NCBI GenBank assembly: GCA_965220075.1
Contig: OZ244806.1
Coordinates: forward strand, 2,976,001-3,040,000
Source: G965220075 sp965220075
GTDB taxonomy: Bacteria; Chloroflexota; UBA11872
DNA length: 64,000 bases
Reading direction: 5' to 3'
The notes beneath the pieces were generated by a model. It did not search any database, was not told where the DNA came from, and saw only the letters and a program-made list of their open reading frames with translations. Both the position numbers and the translations under genes were made by a program. Every line of letters begins with the position of its first letter. The first letter of the stretch is position 1. This document shows positions 51,328 to 60,664 of the stretch, one piece after another.

Positions 51328-51875
51328 TATGTCCGTGGTCGACTCATGCCAGGGTCACCGACGCGGCCCGTGCTGACGCGGCCAGGGGATAAAGCTCGCC
51401 GAGATGCGGGCCGCCCCGCGAGCGCGAAGAGGCCGGGCGCGTGCCGCCACTGGAAGCACACCACCCCCGCCACCCCGGCGGACCCACTTGGATCAGCAAC
51501 GTCGACGTGCTCGGAGCGCGCATCGGCCCAGCACACGACTCGATACGACAGTTCCTTGCCAGCGGTCATGGTTTCGAATATAGCGAAGGGGGCGAGCGGA
51601 CCGAGCACGTGACCGGTCTCCTCTAGGACCTCCCGCCTGGCGGTCGTCGTCCAGCACTCGGCGCCGGCTCGCGTACCGCCGGGCACCACCAGCTGGAGAT
51701 CGTGCCGGATGCCGGCAAGACACGTGCGGTCGCTCAAGAACGGCACGACGTAGGCATGGGTGACGTCGGAGTCGCGCACGGCGCCTTCCACCCAGGGCAA
51801 CAGCCTGACCCTCCGCGAGCCAAACTCCAAGGGCCGCCCTAGGTGCGGATAGTCGCGAACGTCTAGCGGAAACAT
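51327..51875 (-). CDS. Nudix hydrolase
   Basis: A protein of 182 residues. The Nudix box is GGTRAGAECWTTTARREVLE followed by ETGHV (GX5EX7REUXEEXGU), at ~66-89. Nudix enzymes hydrolyse nucleoside diphosphates linked to another group. Coupling to the downstream kinase-like gene suggests a nucleotide or cofactor repair/salvage pair. The C-terminal ~40 residues are Ala/Arg-rich and may not belong to the fold. Confidence 0.85.
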   Translation of the reverse strand: MFPLDVRDYPHLGRPLEFGSRRVRLLPWVEGAVRDSDVTHAYVVPFLSDRTCLAGIRHDLQLVVPGGTRAGAECWTTTARREVLEETGHVLGPLAPFAIFETMTAGKELSYRVVCWADARSEHVDVADPSGSAGVAGVVCFQWRHAPGLFALAGRPASRRALSPGRVSTGRVGDPGMSRPRT

Positions 51876-52069
51876 GAAGCTGCGCGCATAGCGTTTGGCC
51901 GCAGCGGTTCAACGCGCCGAGCCGCCCGCAATCAGCGTAGACGATCGCGGGCTGACGGAAGAATCGCGTCGGAAACAAGCGTCAAGACGGCTCTAAACCG
52001 TAGGGCCACGCATAGCCCAACGGCTCGCGGCCTGAATGCGGCGGCTGCCGGAGAGCCCGTAGGCCCCTT

Positions 52070-53815
52070 CTAGGCCGGAGGTTTGTCGATCCAGGCGACG
52101 GAGGCCGAAACGCAGGCGGTGCTGCCGGCGACGGCGTGGCCCATCTCGCGGAGGACGCGCGCCGCGACATCGGGCGTGGCGGCGTCGCCGAGACCGTACT
52201 GCGGCACGATGAGACGGCCGCCCGGCTCGACGGCCAGGTCCAGGGTGCGCCGCACCAGCTCGGGCCGATCCGCCCTGGGCACGGCGTCCGTGAGCACCTG
52301 CACGAACCGGTACGGCCGCCTGGGCGTCCAGTAGAACGCGTTAGCGGTCTCGAAGTTGCCGGCCCAGCGCGGCAGCCGCCGCCTGGCCAGCTCGATCAGC
52401 TCAGGCACGAAGTCGACGCCGTGGGGAGTGAGGCGGAATCCGCGCACCGCGCACCATTCGAGCAGTGATTCCAGCAGCAGACCATTTGCGCAGCCGATGT
52501 CCAGGAAGTCGCCGTCGGCGTTCACCGCCTCGGCAATGCACCGCCGCGTGGCCGTCCAGCGCTCCAAGCCCTGCGAGCGTCCGGACTGTCGATAGGGATT
52601 GTCGGGCTCCGCCAGGTAGTACCCGGTGATCTCCGCCTTCAGCTTGTCGAACCAGGCGTTGCGGTCCTGGGACGCGGCGCGCGCGATTGCGTTGGGGTCC
52701 GGGCGAAGCCACTCCATCCAGGCGCCGTGCGGATCGGCGAGCGCGAGCAGGTCGGCGGAGCGGCGGCCGTTCACGAAAGACGTCATTGCGCACGTCACTT
52801 GCGGGTATGGCGGCGCGGATCTCGGCGCGGCCAGCATGGGCAGCCGCCAGAACGCCGATCCGGGCAAGCTCGCCTCGCTGACGATCCAGCACAGGTCGCG
52901 GGTGGCGGCGACTTCCAACACCGCGGCCTCGAGCCGCCGGTAATCGGCGTCGGACAGGTATGGAGCGAGGTTGGTTTGGAATACGCAAAGGAGCGCGTCG
53001 TCCGGAGCGGCAGCCGCGGTTTCGGCCAGGAGCTCAATGGCATCGCCCCGGATCAGCGTTAGCGGATGCTCGCGCGCGACCTGCACGGCGCATTCGAACA
53101 ACTCGGCCCGCGCGAGATGCTCGGGCCAGATGCAGGCGCGCAGCCAGGCGACGGCCTCCGCGTCGTTGACGTCTATCGGGCGGATATCGATACCGGCGCG
53201 CCACGCGACGGAGGGCATGGTTGCCGGGATAGGCGGCTCGAGCGAGCCCCGCAGATGCGACGAAATGCGGACCAGGGCGTCGGCCGGCCCGGCCCGCTCA
53301 CCGTGCGAGTACTCGTAGTAGTAACGATCGAAGTTGAGATTCAACCCGGCGCTCGGGCCGATTTCGAGCAGCGCCAGCGGCCGTCCACCGGCGCGCCGCG
53401 CCGCCAGCGCAAATGCGGGGAGGAGATAAGCGCAGCGCCGCACTTCGTTGGTTTGCGTGCCGCGATTTGTGATGAGGCCGGCCAGCTCGTGGTGGTACCG
53501 GCGGCAGAACTTACGGAAGGCCGGGTACGCGTCGTCGGGAGGAAGGGCCGGAGGAGAGACGCTGGCGTAGTAGCCGCCAAGGGGGTCATCGACTCCTTTG
53601 AGCAGCAGGTAATGCACCGCGGCGAACAGCAAGTTGGCGCGTTGCTCGGTGCGCGGAGCATGCACCAGCAATCCCGCAGTATGCGCGTCCGAGGCTATGG
53701 CGCTCGCGAGATGGAAGTACAGCGGCGAGGAATCACGCGCTTCGTCGTCAGCGAAGCGGGCGAAGAGTGCCTTCAGCCGTTCGGTCGTGGCGTGGTCGGG
53801 CGGCGAAGCGGGCAT
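52070..53815 (-). CDS. DUF2332 protein fused to a SAM methyltransferase
   Basis: A protein of 581 residues. Residues 1-~335 match DUF2332 (LFARFADDEARDSSPLYFHL, LLEIGPSAGLNLNFDRYYYE, VAWRAGIDIRPIDVND), itself a methyltransferase-like family. Residues ~355-581 are a second, class I methyltransferase: FLDIGCANGLLLESLLEW, HGVDFVPELIELARRR, with a Tyr/Arg-rich core. ATG 53815 aligns with the family start; the frame upstream is unsupported. Both halves could bind SAM, or the first could be a regulatory relative. Substrate unknown. Confidence 0.8.
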   Translation of the reverse strand: MPASPPDHATTERLKALFARFADDEARDSSPLYFHLASAIASDAHTAGLLVHAPRTEQRANLLFAAVHYLLLKGVDDPLGGYYASVSPPALPPDDAYPAFRKFCRRYHHELAGLITNRGTQTNEVRRCAYLLPAFALAARRAGGRPLALLEIGPSAGLNLNFDRYYYEYSHGERAGPADALVRISSHLRGSLEPPIPATMPSVAWRAGIDIRPIDVNDAEAVAWLRACIWPEHLARAELFECAVQVAREHPLTLIRGDAIELLAETAAAAPDDALLCVFQTNLAPYLSDADYRRLEAAVLEVAATRDLCWIVSEASLPGSAFWRLPMLAAPRSAPPYPQVTCAMTSFVNGRRSADLLALADPHGAWMEWLRPDPNAIARAASQDRNAWFDKLKAEITGYYLAEPDNPYRQSGRSQGLERWTATRRCIAEAVNADGDFLDIGCANGLLLESLLEWCAVRGFRLTPHGVDFVPELIELARRRLPRWAGNFETANAFYWTPRRPYRFVQVLTDAVPRADRPELVRRTLDLAVEPGGRLIVPQYGLGDAATPDVAARVLREMGHAVAGSTACVSASVAWIDKPPA

Positions 53816-53878
53816 GCGGGTCCAAAAGGATGACGGCTGGAACGCCGCCTGTAGTCTCCCACCGCACACCCGTGGGCG

Positions 53879-54040
53879 TTACCGGGTGATGGCTTCCCAG
53901 AGTAAGCGACGGCCGTCTGGTTGGCGCAGGCGGGCCGGAAAGCGCGGCTCGTTGCAGGCCCAAACGAGCAGCGGCAGTGATCTCGCCTGAAAGCCCGCCA
54001 GTGCGCCGCCGCGCTCACCGATCGGGATGCGTTGATATCG
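53879..54040 (-). other. Possible short coding remnant in the 53816-54149 spacer
   Basis: A leftward frame ending at 53879 encodes LPLLVWACNEPRFPARLRQP and DGRRLLWEAIT with coding-like codon use but no convincing start. I recognise no family. The rest of the 334-bp spacer between two unrelated genes holds nothing else I can name. Confidence 0.2.
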
Positions 54041-54149
54041 CGGGGGGTCCCGCTGCCCAGCGGGGCGCGCCCCGCGCGCCCCGCGCGGCATACTGCCTGC
54101 GCAAGAAGGCGTGCAAGCTCTACGGCCCGCGACGGGTAGGAGTGGAACT

Positions 54150-54830
54150 GTGCAAATTGTTATCGCTGGCTGCGAATACGCGGGAACGACCACGCTGGCC
54201 AAGGCCATTTGCGCGTGGCTCCAAGAGGTGACCGGCGCTAAGGTCGGTTCGCACGATCACTTCAAGTGGCCGCCCATCGAGGAAGACAATCCGTTGTCCG
54301 CGGAAGAGATCGACCAGCTCATGGCGCTGAGCCCGCGTCTGCGCGAGATGTATCAGCGCTACATCATCGACTACCACCTCAGTCCCTCGTTCTTCGCGGA
54401 CCCTCATCACGTCATGGTGGGCATGCACCTGGATGAAGCCGTGTACGCGCCGCTGTACTACGGCTACGGGGGCAGCGGGGAATATGGGGACCGCGGCGTG
54501 GAGGCGCGCCGCGTGGAGGCGCGCCTCGTCGAGATGGCGCCCCATACCATCCAGGTGCTGGTAACCGCCTCAGCGGAAGTCATCGCCGCGCGCATGCGTG
54601 CGCAGCCGCACCCACACGCGCTATTGAAGGAATCGGACATCGAGACGGTGCTGCGGCGCTTTGCGGAGGAGCACGCCCGCTCGCTGCTGCGCAACAAGAT
54701 CGTGATCGACACCAACGATGCCTCGCCCGACCAGTCGCTGGCCGAGTTCGTGGCGGGCGCGGCGCCGTCTCTGACCGACGCGGACCGGAGCCGCATACTG
54801 CTGCAAAGAGGTCCGGGGGCGGCCGGCTAG
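54150..54830 (+). CDS. Nucleotide-kinase-like P-loop protein lacking the Walker A lysine
   Basis: A protein of 226 residues from GTG 54150, which has AGGAG seven bases upstream. The N-terminal strand IVIAGCEYAGTTTLAKAI is laid out like Walker A GxxxxGK[ST], but the lysine is Thr (codon ACG). The rest looks like a thymidylate/deoxynucleoside-kinase-type fold: a DH.F motif in GSHDHFKWPP and a lid-like RMRAQPHPHALLKES. The fold is intact over its full length, so this is either a naturally altered enzyme or a binding protein. Function not assignable. Confidence 0.65.
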   Translation: MQIVIAGCEYAGTTTLAKAICAWLQEVTGAKVGSHDHFKWPPIEEDNPLSAEEIDQLMALSPRLREMYQRYIIDYHLSPSFFADPHHVMVGMHLDEAVYAPLYYGYGGSGEYGDRGVEARRVEARLVEMAPHTIQVLVTASAEVIAARMRAQPHPHALLKESDIETVLRRFAEEHARSLLRNKIVIDTNDASPDQSLAEFVAGAAPSLTDADRSRILLQRGPGAAG

Positions 54831-54927
54831 GGACGAGGGTCGGCCCAACGCGGCCGACAAGCATTGCGGAACCGCCGCGGCCATCGTGGTGTAGGGCAGA
54901 TAACGTGATGACTGAGCGCGCAAGCGA

Positions 54928-55728
54928 GTGATCGCTCGCGGGCGAGTGATCCTGATCGGACGCTGGCTGCTGCTTGGCGTGCTCACAGGCCTCTGTGTGT
55001 GGGGCGTCGTGCGGATGGTGAACACCACGTGGTTCGAGCGCATCGGCGATCCCGTAAGCGGCAGCTTCAGCGCCGGTCCGATCAACCAGTTCTTCTCCGC
55101 CGGCCAGACGCTTGCGCCGGGAGACGCCGAGGTAGCGCGGATCGATCTGAAGCTCTCGCACGCGGGTCCCTATGAGGGCACGCGGGCCTTCGTCGAAGTC
55201 CGCGACGCGCCGGCGGGACAATCGCTGCGCTCGGGACCCGTGCGCCTGGTCCGGGGCGAGGCCTGGTATGCCTTCACCTTCCCGCCGATCAGCACGGCCG
55301 AATCCGGCGGCGCACTCTTCGTGGAGGTGCGCTCGCTTGCGGGATCGATCCTGAGCGACCGGGACCGCCTCTCGGTCTTGTATGAACAGCGCGATCCTTA
55401 CGCCGCCGGCCGGATGTACGTGCGCGGCCAGCCCGCGCGGCCGGACTGGGATCTGGCCTTTCGAATGTACCGGGCGGTGGGTCCGCGTGAGGCGCTGAGA
55501 GTGGTGGGCGGATGGGCGATCGTGGCTCGTGAAGCGCCCTGGCTGACCGGTATGGGCGTCGTCCTCGCGGCCGGCGCATCCGGTTGGCTGGCGTGGCGCG
55601 GCGGACGCCGACCGTACCTTCCCTGGACACTCCTGCTCGTCGTGCTGGCGCTACTGGCACTGGCCGTGCACCTGCCCGAAGCCGTCGCGAACCCGGCGAT
55701 CGATACCGCCACGGTTGAGCTTCATTGA
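54928..55728 (+). CDS. Membrane protein with extracytoplasmic beta-rich domain
   Basis: A protein of 266 residues, GTG start. N-terminal membrane helix (~8-27), a beta-rich stretch at ~40-195 (HAGPYEGTRAFVEVRD, LVRGEAWYAFTFPPI) and two C-terminal helices near 205 and 235-255. It overlaps the following gene by TTGA, so the pair is coupled. I do not recognise a family; the middle domain resembles accessory domains seen next to glycan polymerases. A surface-polysaccharide role is a guess from its partner. Confidence 0.5.
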   Translation: MIARGRVILIGRWLLLGVLTGLCVWGVVRMVNTTWFERIGDPVSGSFSAGPINQFFSAGQTLAPGDAEVARIDLKLSHAGPYEGTRAFVEVRDAPAGQSLRSGPVRLVRGEAWYAFTFPPISTAESGGALFVEVRSLAGSILSDRDRLSVLYEQRDPYAAGRMYVRGQPARPDWDLAFRMYRAVGPREALRVVGGWAIVAREAPWLTGMGVVLAAGASGWLAWRGGRRPYLPWTLLLVVLALLALAVHLPEAVANPAIDTATVELH

Positions 55729-57065
55729 GAGCCAACTTAACGCGCGGTCCCATGCCCGCCCTGATCCTGCTTGCGCTGGGCGTGGCGGTGGTGTGGATCA
55801 CCCTTACGCCCTTGTCCTGGGACAACGACGAGCTGGGCCACTACTGGACCGCGCGCGACATCTACGCAAGAGGAAGTCTGCCTCCGCCGGAAGACTTTCC
55901 CTCGATCATGCTCCCGCGGGCACCTCATCCGGGGGCGGGTCAGTTTCGCTACCACGCGCTGCCGCCTACCTACTATCTGGCGCTGGCGGGCCTGTTTCAC
56001 CTGCAACCCGCCGACGCCGGCGGGCTCCCGTACGGCGCGCTGGCCGGGCGCGGCTTCTCGGCCCTGCTCTACGTGATCGCCGTGATCGCCGTGTACCGCA
56101 TGGCGCGGCTGCTCGCCGGCGGCGATGAGCGGGCGGCGGCGTTTCTGGCGGCGGGCTTCGCGCTGATTCCGCAAGTGGCGTCGACCGGCGCCTCGATAAC
56201 GGCGGACGCGCTGGCGCTAACTGCCGCGTGTCTCACCGGCTGGGCCTGCGCGCATGCGGCGGCCCGCAATTGGGACGCGCGGTCGGCGGCCTTCGTCGGA
56301 TTGGCGGCGGCTTTAGTGGTGATGAGCCGGCCCACGGCGCTGGCCGTGCTGCTGGTTCCGGCTGTGCTGTTCGCCATGCACGCCGGACGAGATGCGCGGC
56401 GCTGGGTCGCCACGGGCCTGCCGATGGCCGGCCTGACGCTGCTCCCTAATAGCTGGTGGCTGATTAGAAGCTTCGCGATCCACGGCGAGCCCTTTGGATC
56501 CACCGCGCACGTGCACCATATGGCTACGGAGGGCGTGTATGCGGCCACTAACGAGTTCGCGCTCTACAAAGGAGAACCCGGCTGGTTCGGTCTGCCTGAC
56601 CTGCTCTTTTCGACCGACTGGCTGTGGCGCTTTCACACCCGCCTGTGGTTCACGGGCAGGTACGAAGACCTGGGTCTGTTGGGATGGGTTCTGGCGGGAG
56701 CGCTGGCAATTTGCCTTGGGATAGCGGTTGCGACGGTGCTCGGGATAGTCCGCCCACGCTCTTCCAGCCCTTTGCACTCCGCTGCCCGGGCGACCCCGCT
56801 TGCACTGCTGGCCGCGCTGATTGCTACCGGACTGCCGGCCGCGCTCACCAGCCGGGAGTATGGAACCTACGCGGTGGGCAGGTTTTCGACGCCCGCGCTC
56901 GGTCTGTTTCTGGCGGCAACAATTGGCGTACTCGTGACCACTCGCTGGGCGGGCTGCGGACGCAGCCTGGCGGCTGCTTTCGCCGCCTCAATGGCGGTCA
57001 TCCATCTCGTGTTTCTGGCCGGCTTCCTGATTCCCGATCTCGCGGGGGAGGTGCTGCCTCCCTAA
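55725..57065 (+). CDS. Polytopic membrane protein, DUF2142/GT-C-like
   Basis: A protein of 446 residues with about ten membrane helices. After the first helix comes WDNDELGHYWTARDIYARGS, an acidic loop with D-D-E/H residues like the catalytic loop of GT-C glycosyltransferases and DUF2142 proteins. LPPTYYLALAGLF follows. TTG 55725 overlaps the upstream stop; ATG 55752 is a second option. It probably transfers a sugar from a lipid carrier in the envelope. This is the third such protein in the window. Confidence 0.6.
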   Translation: MRANLTRGPMPALILLALGVAVVWITLTPLSWDNDELGHYWTARDIYARGSLPPPEDFPSIMLPRAPHPGAGQFRYHALPPTYYLALAGLFHLQPADAGGLPYGALAGRGFSALLYVIAVIAVYRMARLLAGGDERAAAFLAAGFALIPQVASTGASITADALALTAACLTGWACAHAAARNWDARSAAFVGLAAALVVMSRPTALAVLLVPAVLFAMHAGRDARRWVATGLPMAGLTLLPNSWWLIRSFAIHGEPFGSTAHVHHMATEGVYAATNEFALYKGEPGWFGLPDLLFSTDWLWRFHTRLWFTGRYEDLGLLGWVLAGALAICLGIAVATVLGIVRPRSSSPLHSAARATPLALLAALIATGLPAALTSREYGTYAVGRFSTPALGLFLAATIGVLVTTRWAGCGRSLAAAFAASMAVIHLVFLAGFLIPDLAGEVLPP

Positions 57066-57234
57066 GCAGCGCGTAGTCACGGCACCGGCCTCGGGTTCGA
57101 CCGACGGACGACCGGCTTGGGTTGTCTCAGCAGAAGCGGGCGACGGTGGTTGAACCAGCGCCGGGGCGCCGAGCCTAGAATCAATAGCGAACGTCTGACG
57201 CAGCGTCCCGTAGCGGCATAGTGCTCTGCCTGCC

Positions 57235-57570
57235 ATGACCGGTTGGACCTTGCCTTGGCGCCGCCTGAGCGCCCGTGTCCTGCTCACTACTGCGCTGACT
57301 CTATCGATGACAGCTTGCGACGGACCCAACCTGCCGGCGTCCCCGCCCGTTGCCGGCCCTGTCGTTGACAAAGCGCTGAAGGCCTATAAGCAACAGCGGC
57401 AGTGCGTGCACGACCACTTCGAAGAGCACGGCATAGCGCGGGGCCCGGGCACGGAGACGCTCATCGACGAGGCGGCCGTGCAGGCCGGGTGCGCGGTCGA
57501 CGCAGTCGAAGAACAGCTCCCGCCCGCCCTGCGACGGCCGGCTGCGCCCAAGCAAGAACCGGAAGGTTAG
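57235..57570 (+). CDS. Small putative lipoprotein
   Basis: A protein of 111 residues with a signal peptide and lipobox SMTAC near residue 24-28, then a short soluble domain with two further cysteines (QCVHDHFEEHG, AGCAVDAVEEQ) that could pair. No family recognised. Start ATG 57235. Gap of 26 bp to the MMPL gene stop on the other strand. Confidence 0.5.
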   Translation: MTGWTLPWRRLSARVLLTTALTLSMTACDGPNLPASPPVAGPVVDKALKAYKQQRQCVHDHFEEHGIARGPGTETLIDEAAVQAGCAVDAVEEQLPPALRRPAAPKQEPEG

Positions 57571-57596
57571 ACGGTGACTCCAGCCGTGGGTAGCGG

Positions 57597-59813
57597 CTAG
57601 TCGGAGAAGCTGGCAGTCGCGCGGGTCAGGCGGGCCAGCCAGCCCGGCGCCCACCAATTCAGATGGCCCAAAAGCCGCATGGTGGACGGCACGAGCAGCA
57701 CGCGCACGATAGACGCATCCACAAGCACCGCCAGCGCCGTGCCGACTCCGAGCGCCTTGAGGATGACAAGCTCGGCCGTGCTGAACGCGGCGGCAACCAC
57801 GATCACGATGGCCGCCGCGCCGGTGATGATGCCTCCCGTACGCTGCAGCCCTTCGGCCACACTTGCCGTGTTGTCTCCGGTCCGCTGCCACGATTCCCGA
57901 ATTCGGCTCAGCAGAAACACCTCGTAGTCCATGCTCAGCCCGAACAGCGCGAAGAACATCAGGACCGGGATGGTCGCTTCCACGAAGCCCTGCGGTTGGA
58001 AGCGCAGCAGCTCGGACAGATGCCCCTCCTGAAAAACGAACACGAGCGCCCCGTACGCGGCGGTGATGCTCAGCGCATTCATGATCACGGCCTTGAGCGG
58101 CAACACCAGCGACGCGAACAGGAACAGCAGCACGACGTACATCACGCCCAGAACCAGCGCGACGGCCCACGGAAAGTGGCCGTAGACCGCGTTCACGAAG
58201 TCCATGAACACCGCGACCTCGCCGCCGACGTGAATCTCACGCCCCGGCGCGGATACGGCGCGAATCTCCCGCACCAGCTGTTGCAGCGACTCGGAATTCG
58301 GCTCGCCGGAGGTTTCCGCGAGCACCAACGTCGTGTTAGGGCTGGAGAGCTCGCCAAGCCTTGCCCGCAGCGCTTCCGGCAGCGCCGCGAAATCGGTGCG
58401 CACGTGCTCCTCGATTCGCGCGCCGCCCATCCCCAGCGTATTCAGGAGAGACGTCAGTGACGTGACGCTGGTGATTTCGCGATGCGCCTTCAACTTCGTC
58501 GATATCTCGTCGATCACGCTCACGTTGGCGGGGCGAACCGCCCCCCGCGGGTCACTGATCGTCACGATCACGCTTGGCAAGGTCCCCCGCTGGAAGTGCC
58601 GCTGCAGCAACTCCAACCCCTGGCGCGCCGGAGCGTCGGGCGGCAGGACATCGGCGCCGGGCACGCCGAAGCGGACGCGTAGGAACGGACTGCCGAGCAG
58701 CAGCAAGAGCGCGGCCGTGGCCACCAGGATCGCGCCTGGGTGGCGCATCACGAACCGGGCCAGACGCGCCCAGCCGCGCCCCTGGCCGGCCGGCCGCCGA
58801 AAAGGCAGGGAGAGCTTGTCGATGCGGTTACCCAGAATCGCGAGCACCGCGGGCAGCCATATGAGCGACCCGATCATCAAGAACGCCATCACGGTTATGC
58901 CGCCGATGCCGATCGAGCGGATCGCGGCCATCTCGAAGGTCAGGAGGCCGAACAGGCCCACGATCACAGCCAGACCGGAGAACACGATGGCCTTGCCGGC
59001 CCGCGCCACCGTGGCTTCCACAGCCGCGTCCACGGGCTTGCCGCGCAGCTCTTCGCGAAACCGGCTGACCATGAGCAGCGAATAGTCGATGCCGATGCCC
59101 AGCCCCAGCATGGTGGCGATATTGGTAACGAACACGGAGAGATCCATGACCAGGCTGAGCCCGTATAGGGCCGCCCATGCCACCACCACGCTCATGAAGC
59201 CCAGCAGCAAGGGGATGCCGGCCGCTACCACCGCGCCGAACACAAGCACGAGGACCACCAGCACCAGTGGCAGGGTGATGGCCTCGGCGCGTAGCAGGTC
59301 CCGCTCGCTCGCTTCGGCGATGGCAACCGAGACGATCGGAAAGCCGGCCAGCACGACCGGGATCGGCGAGGCCTCCGCGATCGCCCGAAACTCCTCGACC
59401 TGGGCCTGCGCCTCACTGGGCGTGCTGGTCGTGCGCGCGGTCATCAAAGTGGTGCGGCCGTCGGCGGATACCAGCTCAGGGCGGGCGTCAAGGGCGCTCT
59501 CGACGTCTTCCACCAGGGGCAGTCGAAGCAACTCATCACGCGCCGCGCGCAGCGCGGCCTGATACTCGGGATGCTCGACGGTGCGGCTTGGATCGCTAAA
59601 AACGAACAGGATATCCGCGGCGGAAAGTCCGAACTCCCGCTCGAGGACCTCGCCCGCGAGCACCGAGTCGGCGCCGCCGAACTCGTACCCGCCGGACGTC
59701 AAGCGCTCCGAGACGCGCGGGGCGAACGGCGCGGCCGCGAGCAGCGCGATCACGAACAGCGCCGTGATCCACCACCGCCGTCTGTAGGAGAAGCGCCCGA
59801 GAGCCGCAAGCAC
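57597..59813 (-). CDS. MMPL/RND-family membrane transporter
   Basis: A protein of 738 residues with the twofold RND layout: helix 1, a large extracytoplasmic loop, five to six helices, then a repeat. GIGIDYSLLMVSRFREEL in the first half and LFGLSMDYEVFLLSRIRESW in the second are the MMPL hallmark, with Asp-Tyr pairs involved in proton coupling. MMPL proteins export lipids, glycolipids or siderophore-like compounds in actinobacteria and relatives. GTG start. Substrate unknown. Confidence 0.85.
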   Translation of the reverse strand: MLAALGRFSYRRRWWITALFVIALLAAAPFAPRVSERLTSGGYEFGGADSVLAGEVLEREFGLSAADILFVFSDPSRTVEHPEYQAALRAARDELLRLPLVEDVESALDARPELVSADGRTTLMTARTTSTPSEAQAQVEEFRAIAEASPIPVVLAGFPIVSVAIAEASERDLLRAEAITLPLVLVVLVLVFGAVVAAGIPLLLGFMSVVVAWAALYGLSLVMDLSVFVTNIATMLGLGIGIDYSLLMVSRFREELRGKPVDAAVEATVARAGKAIVFSGLAVIVGLFGLLTFEMAAIRSIGIGGITVMAFLMIGSLIWLPAVLAILGNRIDKLSLPFRRPAGQGRGWARLARFVMRHPGAILVATAALLLLLGSPFLRVRFGVPGADVLPPDAPARQGLELLQRHFQRGTLPSVIVTISDPRGAVRPANVSVIDEISTKLKAHREITSVTSLTSLLNTLGMGGARIEEHVRTDFAALPEALRARLGELSSPNTTLVLAETSGEPNSESLQQLVREIRAVSAPGREIHVGGEVAVFMDFVNAVYGHFPWAVALVLGVMYVVLLFLFASLVLPLKAVIMNALSITAAYGALVFVFQEGHLSELLRFQPQGFVEATIPVLMFFALFGLSMDYEVFLLSRIRESWQRTGDNTASVAEGLQRTGGIITGAAAIVIVVAAAFSTAELVILKALGVGTALAVLVDASIVRVLLVPSTMRLLGHLNWWAPGWLARLTRATASFSD

Positions 59814-59971
59814 GCAGTTCAGCTATCGAGAGACATTCACGCAGTCCAAGTGAAATGATTCACATGTCTTGCAGCCGCGAGCAAGCGCCTCGCTGGGGAC
59901 GGTCTCGGCGCCGGCAAGTCTCGAATTGCGGTCTGCTACCCTCGAATCACGTTGCTCGGGGAGAGTTGCGC

Positions 59972-60619
59972 TTGCGTTGTCCTGAGTGTAAATCCAGCGA
60001 CCTGCAAGTCATCGACTCACGCGAGACGCCCGAGGCGGTGCGCCGGCGGCGCCTATGCGCACGCGGCCACCGGTTCACGACGTACGAGCGCCACGACGTC
60101 TTCAAGTGCCCCCGCTGCGGTGGAGACGACGCACGCATCGAGCAGGTAGCGGCGCGCAACGGCTCCATCGACCGCCGGCGACGATGCGGTCAGTGCGGGC
60201 TTACCTATAACACGGTCGAGCGGTTCGCCCTCACGGAACTCGCCGTGATCAAGTCGGACGGCCGCCGCGAGCCTTTCAACCGCGACAAGCTGTTTCAATC
60301 TCTCCGCACTGCCAGCATCAAGCGGCAGGTGAGGGTTGAGGACATCCAGACCGCCGTTGACGAGATCGAGTCGGGGCTGCACGAGAGCAGGCGCGCCGAA
60401 GTCGATTCCCAGGAGATCGCGCGGCTGGCCATGGAGTGCCTGCTGCCTCTCGACGACGTGGCCTACGTGCGATACGCCTCAGGCTACGTGGAGGCCGGCG
60501 GCATCGACGGAATGCTCGAGGTGATTCGCGAGACCTCGCGCTTGCGTGAGCTGGACAGGATTCGCCGCACGAATCTGCAGCTGGTCCCCGACGAGATGGA
60601 GCCGGCAGGTTCGCCTTAG
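59972..60619 (+). CDS. nrdR: NrdR-like transcriptional regulator with two zinc ribbons
   Basis: A protein of 215 residues. It starts like NrdR (MRCPECKSSDLQVIDSRE) at TTG 59972 with GGGGAGAG upstream; TTG 59966 is an alternative. Unusually there are two ribbon units: Cys3, Cys6, Cys29 and probably His33 (CARGHRFTTYER), then Cys46, Cys49, Cys72 and Cys75 (CPRCGG...CGQCGLTYNTVER). The ATP-cone follows: VIKSDGRREPFNRDKLFQSL, DVAYVRYASGY. A C-terminal extension of ~30 residues is also longer than usual. NrdR represses ribonucleotide reductase genes through ATP/dATP-dependent oligomers. No nrd genes are in view. Confidence 0.8.
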   Translation: MRCPECKSSDLQVIDSRETPEAVRRRRLCARGHRFTTYERHDVFKCPRCGGDDARIEQVAARNGSIDRRRRCGQCGLTYNTVERFALTELAVIKSDGRREPFNRDKLFQSLRTASIKRQVRVEDIQTAVDEIESGLHESRRAEVDSQEIARLAMECLLPLDDVAYVRYASGYVEAGGIDGMLEVIRETSRLRELDRIRRTNLQLVPDEMEPAGSP

Positions 60620-60664
60620 CCCCGCGCTTGGCGCGGCGCCGCCGCGCGGGCCGCACGATCTGAC

